Below, in pieces: positions 9,810 to 20,786 of a stretch of 64,000 nt of DNA (positions within the stretch are counted from its first letter, which is position 1; every line of letters begins with the position of its first letter). The notes under the pieces were generated by a model that saw only the letters and a list, made by a program, of their open reading frames with translations, was not told the DNA's origin and ran no database searches. The DNA comes from Eremomyces bilateralis CBS 781.70. Lineage: Eukaryota > Ascomycota > Dothideomycetes > Eremomycetales > Eremomycetaceae. The DNA lies in assembly GCF_010015585.1 (NCBI RefSeq), contig NW_022985101.1:1-64000 (forward strand). The letters are read 5' to 3'. Position numbers and translations under genes: made by a program.

Positions 9810-11244
9810 GGGTGGGAGTGATAGGATAGATTGGGCTTCATAGCATTCCGTTTTCGAACGATCCAGGGACAAATGCGGGGACTTTCCTGACGCGCTCCGG
9901 ATGGTAAGTTTCAACTTGAACGATGAAGAAAGTCGGAGGAGAGGAGCGTCCACCAGCAACCTTCAGTGGCAGTATTGTCCCTTAGTAAGATCGTCACACG
10001 TGAAGCAGTGCAGGGGATCCTGTCCTAAAATCCATTCTCATGCCCTCACACTGAAATATGCATCTTCCGATTTTAGACCTGTAGCCACCATATATTCTCT
10101 AGCAATTACAAGCCGACAGAGCAATGAGGATGGTCTTCTTTGCGCAGTGGCACCAATCGACATTCGCGTAGGTGCTCGCAGGGCGCGATCTCAGATCTCC
10201 ATCGCCGACCTGGCCATCAGGCAGCAGGCAACAACCGGAGCCCCAAACTTCCAGAACTTCTAGCGTACCCGTACAAGTGGGAATAGGGAATATGGCCGGG
10301 TATACGGGAAATTTGCCCTAGCCATGGAATCCAGGGTGACGGACGGTCGAATGCGCGCGGCGTCACGGAGTGGTGGCGACTGGAGACAAGAGGATTGACG
10401 GTTTCGCTGGGCCGGATTGGCATGACGGCATGAACTGAGGGGAACATTCCAGGCCGATGTGAATTTAGATTTTAAGAGGACACTTGGGATGTTCCTGTTT
10501 AGACTCTGCAGGTGGAAGATTTGATGAAGCGACGGATGATTGATGAGGGTGTGACAGTGCGGCGTATTCGGAATTGAGGCTACATACCGACGCTATAATA
10601 TCCGAGATATCGCCACATTTTGACATCGGATCCAGACTTTCAAAACCTGAATTCCCCTCCACAGCATCGTGTCCTTTTTACATTCGATTGGAAGATCGGT
10701 TTTGACGGGCGTCGGCGCGTCGCCTGCAAGCCGCCGCGTTTTCTTTTCTTTTCCTCCCTTTATCTCCCTGCGCACGTCTGCAAGTCTACCCGATCTCAAC
10801 AATCCTGACCGGACTCCCGCGACGTGTGTGTAATATGTATAAGTATGACCCCGAGTGATGACCTCAATAGAGCCCGGCGATCAGATCTTCTCCGTCTAGG
10901 TACCTGCTAGTGTCGATACCCGCTGAACAAAGCGACCAATTGCGCACGCTGGTATCTGCAAATTGGGTCCGATTCTCAGCGGCGGCCCGTCATTAAATCT
11001 CGCCCCCCTTGCGGCTTTAAGACCAGCGCTCGCCCTCATTGTGTGGCGGTTCAGCATTAATCCCGTTGTCTTCATCATCACTTACCACATCTAGCAGTTA
11101 ACACCATTCTTTCCTTCCTTTGCTCTTTTGGGGCTCGATCGACGCGCATCCTTCGCATGTCTGTCCAGTCTAGACTTACCCCTCACTGATATCATCGACC
11201 CTCCACCTTTTCTATACTTCGCAACTATAGACATCGTCAACAAA
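9810..11244. other. Intergenic, HET gene to small hypothetical gene
   Basis: It holds divergent 5' regions. A C/T-rich tract at 11090-11240 looks like the leader of the gene starting at 11245. No other gene recognised. Confidence 0.5.
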
Positions 11245-11892
11245 ATGTTCGACAACTACTCCCTCCGAACCGCCTCTCGACACCCTTCGCAACCTACCGG
11301 CCCTTACCCATCCGTTTCTCCCACCTCGACACCAGAGTCATACGGCGCCCAGCACCGTGCAATAAATGACCTCACCCACCAACTGGACACCTCTCACCTC
11401 GCCGACCAATCCCCCACCACGAGCTACTTCGACTTCGACACCCCTCCCCCCTACAACTACCCCACCAACCCGTCCCCAACATCCTCCCACGCACCCGACG
11501 ATCCCGCCCCCTCCCAGCTAGCAAACTACTTCGAGACCGACTACCGCGCCCTCCGCGCCCAGCGCCAGGCCGCGTCGCGCCTCCAATGCAGTACGCGCCA
11601 CCTCCGCGAAATATCCGCGCTCGTCACCCGCATGGTTGAGTCCGGCGAGCAATGCTGCCTGTTCTCGCCGTCGTCCTCATGCGCGGCGGCTGATCCAGCG
11701 GAGCCGATCGACGAGGGCTCGGAAGTCCTCTCCGGCCGGGATGATGGCGTGGGGGCGCCGACGAGGGGCGGGAGCCGGAAGTTGAGAGATCGGAAGAGTT
11801 GCGATCTGGGGAGTGCGGATGGGGGCGTGGCACGGAGTATCCGAGGAAAGAAAAGAAGACCAAAAAGCGGAAGTGGGGTTAGCAAGCCGTAG
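11245..11892 (+). CDS. Uncharacterised low-complexity protein (215 aa)
   Basis: A single-exon frame opening MFDNYSLRTASRHPSQPTGP. The N-terminal third is rich in Pro, Ser, Thr and Tyr. A short basic/helical segment (YRALRAQRQAASRLQCSTRH, then LREISALVTRMVESGEQCC) follows at about residues 118-160. The tail is Arg/Gly/Lys-rich and ends in a basic patch (RGKKRRPKSGSG) that could serve as a nuclear localisation signal. I do not recognise a domain. The ATG at 11245 follows a pyrimidine-rich leader and CAAA context, better than the upstream in-frame TTG. The ordered central helix suggests a real conserved protein, but I infer no function. Confidence 0.65.
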   Translation: MFDNYSLRTASRHPSQPTGPYPSVSPTSTPESYGAQHRAINDLTHQLDTSHLADQSPTTSYFDFDTPPPYNYPTNPSPTSSHAPDDPAPSQLANYFETDYRALRAQRQAASRLQCSTRHLREISALVTRMVESGEQCCLFSPSSSCAAADPAEPIDEGSEVLSGRDDGVGAPTRGGSRKLRDRKSCDLGSADGGVARSIRGKKRRPKSGSGVSKP

Positions 11893-12344
11893 AGTGAGAA
11901 GGTTTAGGTTGTGTCCTTGCGTGGCGAAACGGGACGAAGAACATTGTCGATTATAGCGAGGCGTCTGGTTCGGTGGGTACGGTATGGCATATATCATGAG
12001 GCCTCCATGAGGAGCATTTCATGGATTGGGAGTATTGTATGATAGGATGGAGAAATGATCCGGTTCAAGAGCTAAACAGCTTCCTTAAGAATTTGTGTCG
12101 CGATCGATTTCTCAAATGTATCAGATTGTGTGTTGAAAAGCGCATGAGAGAGGGGATAATAAATCAGAGGAACATTACCAACATCCAGAGACAAATGTAC
12201 CCGGAACCCTGATTTTACCATCTCATATCGGACAATGAAGAAACCAATCACAATGCTCAATTCTCATAACGCTATCTATGCTATTGTACCGAGATGATCG
12301 TGCTCAAACCCCAACGCGCCATCCCAAAGCCGTAATCCATAGCA
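11893..12344. other. Convergent intergenic region
   Basis: It lies between the 3' ends of the 215-aa protein gene and the copper ATPase. No gene seen; probably 3' UTRs. Confidence 0.5.
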
Positions 12345-15300
12345 CTACACATCCATCTCTCTCAACGGTACATATGTCCCTTGACTCTCATCCAGACGTT
12401 TCCTCTCCTTGGTCTCCACCAGCCTCATCATCCACCGTTTCACATTGCCCAAAACCTTGCTCACCATCCATCGCCCCTTTCGCACCTCCCCGCCGTCCAA
12501 CCCTGCGAACCCCGCCCCTTCCGGATCCAACACCTCCACACACATCCAGCGCGGCCGCCTCCACCATCGCAACGCCAACGAACTCGCCACCACGCTCACC
12601 GAACTCGCCGCCATCGCTGCCCCCGCTGCCATGGGATGCACATGCAGGCCCCACGGCAGGAAGAGCCCCATCGCGAACGGCAGGCCGACCGCGTTGTACA
12701 TCGTCGCCCAGAGGAGGTTCAGCTTAATGCGCCGGAAGATGGCGCGCGACAGGTGGAGCGACGCCGGGATGGCCAGCAGGTCCACCGTGCGGCTGGCCGA
12801 GGTGTCGCCTTCGAGGTCCAGGCCGTAGAGCGATGATTCGCCGAGGGACGACGAGGAGGCCATGAGGACGATGGATGCTGCCTCCATGGCGATGTCCGCG
12901 CCCTCCGCGAGGGCGATGCCGATGTCGGCGGTCGCGAGGGCGGGCGAGTCGTTGATCCCGTCGCCGACCATGGCGATGACCTGGCGCCGCCCCCGCGCGT
13001 CGCGCTGCTTCTTCATCTCTTGGAGCAGGGCCTGTTTCTTGCTGGGGCTGGCGCTCGCGTGGACGTTGCTGTCGGGGATGCCGACGGCGCGGGCGACGAC
13101 GAGGGCGGGGGCTAGGGTGTCGCCCGTCACGATGGAGCAGGTGACGCCCAATCGCCGGAGTGCGGCAATGGCGGCGCGCGCGGTAGGCTTGAGGGTGTCG
13201 GCGAGGGAAAGGCTGCCGGTGTAGGTGACGTCGAGGGCGGTGTGGATGGTCGAGGTGCCGGCAGATAGGGAACGGGAAAATGCTGGGGTGGTTGGGGTAT
13301 TCGGGACGGTAGAAGTTAGGTCGGCCACGTCCGAGTAGGGGGAATTGGGGCGGGGCGGGAGCGGTTTGTCAGGGAGCGGTTTGTCTCTAGAGGACGCCCA
13401 TACCGGGATGACGACCCCTTGACTTCGGAGGTATGATGCATTGCCGAGATGAACCCGGTGAGAGACCCGACGCCCGTCAATGACCGCTTCGCAGGTTGCG
13501 GAAAGGCCTTTGCCGACGGCGGCTTTGAAGTCGGTGATAGAGCCATCAAAGGCGCTCTCCGGGGACATCCTCAGTCGCTGACGTGCGGCATTCACGATCG
13601 CGCGGGCGATGGGATGCTCGGACCCCGTTTCCGCCAGCCCGACCAAAGTCCACCATTTCTTGGCCGCCGCTTCATCGTGCAGATACTCGTGGATCAAGTC
13701 GTCAGAGCTGACGCTCATCTTGCCGATCGTGAGAGTGCCGGTTTTGTCGAGGACCACATGGGTGATCGCGGTGGCCTTTTCAAGCGCCGCACCACCTTTG
13801 ACCAGAATGCCCTGACTTGCGCCAACTCCGGTCCCAACCATCACGGCGGTCGGCGTTGAAAGGCCAAGGGCACAAGGGCAGGCGATCACAATGACGGAAA
13901 TACAAAGCTTGGCGCACACCATCGTGCGTCCTCCGCTTTGTTCGCTTAAGAAGATATCTGGGGGACTCGATAGGAGGTGGGATAGGACCATCCAAGCCAC
14001 AAAGGTGGCCAGACCCAGGGTTATGATAATCGGTACGAAGTATCCTGCAACCTTGTCCGCGAGCCTTTGAATGGGTGCTCTCGTCGTCTGTGCATCTTGT
14101 ACCAAGCGAACGATCTGGGAGAGCTGGGTATCGCGTCCGGCCCTCGTGACCACAAGGTCCAATCGTCCGGCTCCATTGACGGTACCCGCCATAAGAGCGT
14201 GTCTTCGCCTTTTAAGGATTGGCATCGCTTCGCCGGTGACCATACTCTCATCCACATATGATTCGCCGCGCAGAACAATGCCATCCGCAGGGATTTTATC
14301 CCCCGGACGTAGCACGACGACATCGCCCGACTCTAGAAGCTCGGTCGGGACCATTTGTTCTTCCGCGGAGGATACCGTGGTGGAATTGTCGGTCGCGGCA
14401 TTCATCAGCTTTTCAACGGGAGACATCTTTTCCAGTCCTGAATCGTCTTCCGCGGTTTTGATGGCTGCAATGGGATCGACGTAGATAGTGGCCATACTCG
14501 GAGCCAGGCTCATCAGTCTGCTCAAGGCCTTGCTCGTTTGCCCCTTGGCGCTATTCTCCATGTATCGTCCAAGGGTGATGAAAGTGATGAGCATCGTGCT
14601 CGTGTCGAACACGGTGCTCGGTTTCGTATGGGGAGGGGTGAGGAAACTGACAAGCATCGCTGCAACGCTGAAGAAGAATGCTGCACTGGTCCCAAGGACC
14701 ACCAGAACGTCCATAGTCGGTGCCCGGTGGATCAGGCTCTTATATGCACTCCGGTAAAACCGCCGGCCGATACCAAACTGAACTGGGATCGTAAGAATGA
14801 GGCATACAATATCCCCAAGGTAAATTCCAGGGACAATGCGCACGGAACCAATGTCTAAGAAGGGTATCCACATGGGGAAAATCATCGAGATGAGGAAAAC
14901 AGGAACAGCGAAGCAAAGGGATATACGGAACGCTCTTCGCCATCCTTGGATTTCTTTCGTTTTCGCCAATGACTCCAACTGGGCATTATTGTCTTCACTG
15001 TCGGCCAGTAAAGCATTGAATCCGGTCTTTTCGATCGCCTCAACGATAGCCCTCAAGCCCGTGATGTTGGGAGTATGGTTCACCGTCGCTCGATTCGTGG
15101 CGTAGCTAACGGAGACTGAGTCAACTCCTTTCAGGTCGCCGACGGCCTTTTCTACAACGGAAGCATCATCTTCGCCACTCAATCCAAAGATCTTCAGGCT
15201 AACTGCGGATGATCCGGACCCTGCTGGCCGAGACCATGCCACGGAAGAGACGATCTTGGCATCAAAGCCACAGTCCTCGATGATCGTGGCTATCCGCTCC

Positions 15301-16019
15301 GGTGAAAGTTTTGTATTGTCGTGGACGATGACGGCACGCTCTGCGAGGAGAGAAATGTTGAACTGAAGCATTCCATCCACAGTTTTGAAGCCGCCTTCTA
15401 CAGCCGACGTACAAGCTCCGCAAGTCATGCCTTCGATTGCCACAGTAGTCGATAGAATGCTGTCGCTTTGCTCAGTCCTTCGTGTCCCTTCGACATTGTT
15501 TGTGGGGATAATCGGTTTCGTTCCGATGACTTTCGCTTCGAAGCCCGCATCTTCAATGATCTCGGCGATCTTTTCCGGTGCGAGGAGTTTGGGGTCGTGT
15601 TCCAGCACTGCCCTCTCTGATAATAAGGATATACTGAAGTTCTTCACACCCTCCACGTCCTTGAAAGCACCCTCGATCGCGCTTGTGCATGCACCACAGG
15701 TCATTCCGCCAACTTGAACCGTCGTAATCGCTTCGGGAGGCCCCTGGCTTTCTGTTTTGGATGCCATGGTCGAAATGACCGCAGCGCCAAATCCGCGATC
15801 TTCAATCATGTCCTTTATTGTCTCTGGAGCGATGCGAGCGACGTCATGGACGAGGACAGCTCGCTCCATGACCAAGGAGATGTCGACACTTTGGACGGCG
15901 GGCTCGTTTGCAAAAGCGGACTCCACGGCGGATGTACAGGCACCGCAGGTCATGCCTTGTACTTGCAATGTCGTGGTGGCCATGCGTCTCGAGGGGGAGG
16001 GTGTAGCTGAGGACGCCAT
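12345..16019 (-). CDS. ccc2: Copper-transporting P1B-type ATPase (CCC2/CtpA/YgA type)
   Basis: An intronless frame of 1224 aa. It pumps Cu(I) into the late Golgi to load multicopper oxidases and laccases; A. nidulans YgA is the pigment-linked homologue. Three HMA domains carry GMTCGACTS with CxxC at residues 25-28, 108-111 and 200-203. A fourth HMA-like fold (about 272-340) lacks both cysteines. The pump core follows: TGEAMP (about 596), the CPC metal site IACPCALGLSTPT (about 711-713), DKTGTLT (about 758), an HP-type motif GSEHPIA and GDGINDSPAL (about 1020). The expected eight membrane helices are visible. The start could be residue 13 (MATTTLQVQG), which is closer to the family's usual N-terminus. 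The duplicated HMA count and lack of an extra Cys-rich tail argue for CCC2 rather than the exporter CrpA; this distinction is from memory. Confidence 0.9.
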   Translation of the reverse strand: MASSATPSPSRRMATTTLQVQGMTCGACTSAVESAFANEPAVQSVDISLVMERAVLVHDVARIAPETIKDMIEDRGFGAAVISTMASKTESQGPPEAITTVQVGGMTCGACTSAIEGAFKDVEGVKNFSISLLSERAVLEHDPKLLAPEKIAEIIEDAGFEAKVIGTKPIIPTNNVEGTRRTEQSDSILSTTVAIEGMTCGACTSAVEGGFKTVDGMLQFNISLLAERAVIVHDNTKLSPERIATIIEDCGFDAKIVSSVAWSRPAGSGSSAVSLKIFGLSGEDDASVVEKAVGDLKGVDSVSVSYATNRATVNHTPNITGLRAIVEAIEKTGFNALLADSEDNNAQLESLAKTKEIQGWRRAFRISLCFAVPVFLISMIFPMWIPFLDIGSVRIVPGIYLGDIVCLILTIPVQFGIGRRFYRSAYKSLIHRAPTMDVLVVLGTSAAFFFSVAAMLVSFLTPPHTKPSTVFDTSTMLITFITLGRYMENSAKGQTSKALSRLMSLAPSMATIYVDPIAAIKTAEDDSGLEKMSPVEKLMNAATDNSTTVSSAEEQMVPTELLESGDVVVLRPGDKIPADGIVLRGESYVDESMVTGEAMPILKRRRHALMAGTVNGAGRLDLVVTRAGRDTQLSQIVRLVQDAQTTRAPIQRLADKVAGYFVPIIITLGLATFVAWMVLSHLLSSPPDIFLSEQSGGRTMVCAKLCISVIVIACPCALGLSTPTAVMVGTGVGASQGILVKGGAALEKATAITHVVLDKTGTLTIGKMSVSSDDLIHEYLHDEAAAKKWWTLVGLAETGSEHPIARAIVNAARQRLRMSPESAFDGSITDFKAAVGKGLSATCEAVIDGRRVSHRVHLGNASYLRSQGVVIPVWASSRDKPLPDKPLPPRPNSPYSDVADLTSTVPNTPTTPAFSRSLSAGTSTIHTALDVTYTGSLSLADTLKPTARAAIAALRRLGVTCSIVTGDTLAPALVVARAVGIPDSNVHASASPSKKQALLQEMKKQRDARGRRQVIAMVGDGINDSPALATADIGIALAEGADIAMEAASIVLMASSSSLGESSLYGLDLEGDTSASRTVDLLAIPASLHLSRAIFRRIKLNLLWATMYNAVGLPFAMGLFLPWGLHVHPMAAGAAMAASSVSVVASSLALRWWRRPRWMCVEVLDPEGAGFAGLDGGEVRKGRWMVSKVLGNVKRWMMRLVETKERKRLDESQGTYVPLREMDV

Positions 16020-17852
16020 GGCTTATCGCAAAGGGAGTGGGAGAACGGGGATGGCGGCGAGCCCGCGCTGGTTATTGAAGGTGGGCCGCCACAGTGAGCT
16101 CGATCGCAAGATCCTAGATATGTACAGGTTCGGAAGGTCTAACAATCGGCGAGACGGGCATTGCTTGCACCAGTTTCTAGGCTTCTAGCAGATAGCCAGA
16201 AGGGATTCAGAGGTACGGAATAGGGTGCGTGGGGTACGGTAGTAAAGTCCGACAGGCTGCCGTTTGATGATTTCGAAGCGGATAGGCTGGAGAAGGGTGG
16301 AAAGGACAAAGAAAGGAGTGATACGGAGGAGACGGAATATGAAAGCACCAAAGAATTCAAGGCCAGCTGGTCAAAGGAAGCAGGCGGGTAAATGTATGTA
16401 TGTACAGGTTTATTAATTGACAGGGACAGGCAATGCTCTGACGATGTAGATACAGGCACTCTATCTCACACCCTACTGAGTCTAACCCGATAGAAGTGAA
16501 GGGCAGCTTTAATTAGGGCGGACAGCGAGCACGTCAGCTGCGACATTTGTGATGGGGAAGTCCTGGTGTTTTTCTTTAATTAGCTCCGATACAGTAATAC
16601 TGGAGTCAGGTGATTTGTCTAGTGAGATTCCTTGACGGATACGGAGGAAACATTGCCAATAACTACCCTGGCTTACGAGTAACTAGAGGGAGAGCCCGGT
16701 ATTAAACTACTATCTTGGTAGTTATACCTAACACACTAAGGATTATGTAATCCTGCTCTCCCTCTTCCTGTCAATTGGCAATGGTGTTCACTGCAGCAAA
16801 CAAATTACAAAATTGCAGAAATCAAGATCCGTTCACCTTATCCTTCTTGCGAAAAACAGGAAGTTGGTTGACGGGTTCCACAAAGCGAAAATTGCTTCCT
16901 GCATGCGCCGGACAGCATTCCGCATTTCCGCCGAAGGTCGCTTCGCCGGCCGACCCTCCCGAAACGCCCGCAACACATCTGCAACACGTATCATCGGACG
17001 CAATGTTATATTACCATGCATACGTAGAACGTTTCTCGCCCTGATGGTATCCTGGGCCTTGGGCCGTCGCTCCGGCCGTCACTGTGCTGACGAGCTGCGT
17101 ATTCACCTCCAAGGAGCATTTCCCACCTATCAGTCACCTTGGTCCATGTCCTACTGGCTTAGGAACCAAATAAGCGTTAGACGGACAGCGATGGAAGGTC
17201 TTCTTCCCTATGAAACCTCCCCACCCGAGATGGACACGGGGTGAGGAGTACACTCAGTACACGAGGCTTGGATGCTTAAGGAACCCCGTGCTCTCGACGT
17301 CCGTTCTAGCCTCCACCGCGCTCGTATTACGTTTCAGGGACGTTTCGAGAGCAAACCCGTCTCAAAGCGAAGAGTTTTTTGTGTGCTTCGGTTTGACATC
17401 ATGCCCGTCTCGAAATGCTCGAAATGCTGGAAATGCAGTTTATACAAAAGTTAGACATATCCCCACATCAGATTCGTTAGATGTTGCCCGAATAATTGTG
17501 GAGGTAGAGCATATCGGACATGTATTGATGATCTTGTTGAATTGCGTCAGAGGATGTATAATCAACATTCAATCTATTAAATAGGCTATATGCAAAGCAA
17601 GAGCAAGGCAAGCACAATTCAAGAACAAGAATAAGCACTTCGATTAGATTCGACGATGTTGGTATGATATAGAGGCGACGCTCCTGTAGTATCTTGCACA
17701 AATATAAGGGGTATATGCCGCGACCACTCAGGGCTACCGAATATGCAACACTTCACCAAACGCTTCGGGCCATGGCGCGAAATCGAGCAACATGGTACCG
17801 TTCCCCTAGATCACCGTGTGGTCATGCATGAACAATTCAGCGCGAGAATGAA
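16020..17852. other. 1.8-kb gap between ATPase and chitin synthase activator
   Basis: The left part is the promoter/leader of the copper ATPase. A structured foldback lies at 16685-16765. Frames at 16775-17244 and 17210-17584 look random. No gene recognised. Confidence 0.5.
16685..16765. repeat. 81-bp foldback with two internal hairpins
   Basis: A perfect 11-bp outer stem (AGAGGGAGAGC 16685-16695, GCTCTCCCTCT 16755-16765) encloses AACTAC/GTAGTT (16705-16723) and AGGATT/AATCCT (16739-16754). This makes a three-way-junction-like fold. It is not a tRNA: no B box or anticodon arm. Confidence 0.6.
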
Positions 17853-20786
17853 TCACATCACCGTCTGTTTGGCTAATGTTAGCGCAGAAACTTCACTGAA
17901 CGACAAAAAGATGCAAACGAAAGGCTTCAATGGGAAACTTACGCAGTCACCGTCCTTTTTTCCTTGTGGGATTTTCATCTCTTCAAAGGTCTTCGGCCCT
18001 TTCCCAGGTCTCTTTGGCGGGTTCATAGCACCGCTTGGTGGTTGCGGCCCCGATGGCTTCTCCTTGGACGGAGTATTTTTCCGCGGCGGAACATGCTGTG
18101 ACGGGCCATGTTGTGACGGAGCATTCTGGGATAGCGATGCGGTGCGGGGTGGTCGAGCTCCGGCTCCCTGGCCTTGCATTCCTTGGGGCGGGTGAGGGCT
18201 CTGCTGGGGGTGATGCTGGTTCCCATGCTGGTATGACTGGTACTGCGGCTGGGCCCCTGGGCCGGTTGGATGGGGGCGGTGGTCCTTCGGTGGGACGTTC
18301 GGGTTATGGGAGGGTTGATGGGGCGATGGGGTGGGCTTTTTGCGGACCTCGAGAGGCGCGACGAATCCAAGATTGTCAGGACGTCGCTGTGGCATCGAAT
18401 TATCGGCGGCGGGTCGACCTCGTCCGTCGCCCGGCGGTGCAGCATAGCCAATGTCGGGATGAGGGGCCAAATTAGGATTGTGTACGGGCCTACCATGTTC
18501 AGGGGGTGGCCGGTCATCGTACGGGCGTTGATGGGGCGAAGCCTGTCTACCATCGTATGGACGCTCATGGGGAGACGGTTGCCTGCCATAATTGCCAGGT
18601 CCGGGAGGGCCGGAGCTAATTCGTGACCCGGGTGGTGGTCGTGGTCGTCCCCCTGAACCGCCACTGTAATCTGCAACACTGGAATAAGGACGGGACGGGG
18701 CCCCAGCACCAGCGCCAGTATTCGGGCGGCCATTGCCGTACACATTCGGGTTGATGCCGAATGCTCCACCAGATAGCGGTCGTAGATCGGGTGGTGCGGC
18801 GGATTGAGCGCGAATCTCAGGAACAAAATAGGCGCCACCCAATTGACCGCCCTGGTGAGGAGGCGCGTCGTCGACTGGATACGGCGCAGCTGTTGCTGGC
18901 CGCTCGGGAATATTGAGTTTCGGAGGGCCATCGTTGTCGGGGTATGGCATATAGGAGGACGTTCGAGGAGGGCGGACAACATTAGGTTGGGTCTGGGATT
19001 GGGATGGAGGCTGTGGAGGCTGATCGGCTTCCGGGCCATCGTCATCTAGAACCGTGGGTAGAGGAGGTGCTTGTGCCTTAAATCGGTCCGGTCGCGCACC
19101 ACGTTTCGAGCCGTATTGGGACTTGATACGTGAGATTGCGACTTGTTCGTGATCCTTTTTGGACAAGGTTTGCGACTTCTTGATGCTTTCAATACGACTA
19201 ACGGCATCTTGATTGTCATTTTGAGCGGCTTTCTCGTACCACTCGAGGGCTTTGTCGATGCTGACTGGGGTCTGCATGCCGATTTCGTGGAAGTAGCCCA
19301 TGGCAAATTCGGCCGTGGAAAGCTGAGCCTGGGCAGCTCGTTGAGCATATTGAAATGCAAGCTCTTCATTTTTCGCAAACACCCCTTCGTAGCCGCAGAG
19401 GAACCATTTGCTGATCGCCATCTCCGCCTCCGGTTCGCCTTGACGAGCAGCCAGGGCGTTATAATGCAACGACAGGGCGGGACTGAATTCGCAACCGAGC
19501 AGGCACAGCTCGTATGCAGCTCCCATCTTCACCTGTGCCTTGGCAAATCCGAGGTATGCTGCCTTTTCGATATTCTGCCTAGCCAACCGGTCGTCATGAG
19601 GAAGATAGATTTCTGGCACAGCGATCTGGGGCAGCTCTCTCGCTTGCAGCATTCCCAAGACAAATGCGCCCTGAGGTGCATTCTCATCCGCAGTCGACGC
19701 GGCTTGTCTTAACAAGTTGATGCCTTTAGCAAAGTCTTGATGTTGTCCCGCTTGACCAAGGAGCGTCATCATGCCCAGTCGGTAGTTGGACGCGGAATCC
19801 CCGGCTTCAGCACCACGTTTGTAATGGATTAGTGCTTTCACCGGATCGTTCGATGATTCGTACTGCATTCCGATCCTATACTCTGCTCTCGAATATCCCT
19901 TTTCCGCGGCCCGGGAGTAGCTTCGGAAGGCTTCTCGTTTGTCGACCCGTTGCTCGAATTTACCGAATTCCAACCACATCCCTCGCATGAATTCCGCCTT
20001 CGGATGATGTTGATTAGCCAAAAACTGCACTATTTCCATGGCGTCGACACGGAGCTGATGCTCCACCTGAGGAGTTGCAGGCCGCGCCGGCTGATTCATT
20101 GACAAGCGTTCTTCATGCGACTGCGCCGCATCAACGAAGATAAGACAATCTTGCGCCCATACTAACTGCATTTCGGGGTCATTCGAGTTCAACACGGGTA
20201 TTCGGGCGTTTTCCAGTATGGCTTCCTTTTGATCATCCGAAGGAGGAACGTTAGCAGCCGGATTAACCAGCTTTGGGAAAGGAGAGAAGTTTGGAAGGTC
20301 TGGAGGCAGGGTGAGGGTATGGTAATCATGATTCTGTGGCCAGATTAGGAGCTATTCTATTGGAACTGAAGGGTATTGACTTGGGCATACATTCTGCTGC
20401 TCGTGCGGCGGACCGTTATCCATAGGATGGCTCACGGTCGGCGCTTGATGGTAAGCCCGCGAAACATAGTCCATATCCTGGCCTTGGGGATTATTTGCAG
20501 GAGATGCCTGGCTGTAGTTCGAACTCGGACTATCGACTTGATTTCCGGCGTTGCGGGGTGGTATCGCTTCGAGTTCCAGATGCGCCAAATTCTCCTGGAT
20601 GTTTTCGGGGACTTCAGGCATGATTCTAAGGGGTGGATTTTCTCGTCAGCGTCGCCTTGTGATCAGCAGGGGGTGGCCCAACCTCTGCGGTGCCGGTGAG
20701 ACCAATTCCGGCATATAATAGTCGTCATCGGTGCCCGGGACAAAAGTTGCACCCAGTACGGGTCGGGGCGGCTGGTAGTAACTCAT
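17853..20786 (-). CDS. Chitin synthase activator, Skt5/Chs4-type Sel1-repeat protein with CaaX box
   Basis: Four exons (20786-20683, 20625-20391, 20333-17943, 17864-17853) encode 913 aa. Skt5/Chs4 proteins bind and activate a chitin synthase at the plasma membrane or septum. After a Pro/Gln-rich N-terminus come SSNDPEMQLVWAQDCL-like residues (here NSNDPEMQLVWAQ) and at least seven Sel1 repeats (for example RAAEKGYSRAEYRIGMQYE, AAYLGFAKAQVKMGAAYE, YEKAAQNDNQDA) at about 160-460. A disordered Pro/Gly/Arg-rich tail follows. The last exon is 12 nt and adds TVM after KKDGDC, making the farnesylation box CTVM; yeast Skt5 also ends in a CaaX box. The 78-nt last intron (17942-17865) has GTAAGT, GCTAAC and CAG signals and contains no in-frame stop. 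An unspliced message therefore reads through to the same stop but loses the CaaX cysteine position. Confidence 0.9.

Noticed and set aside
16775-17584. Several plus-strand frames of 60-143 aa
   Set aside because: Basic and random-looking, overlapping each other in different frames, without splice-supported extension.
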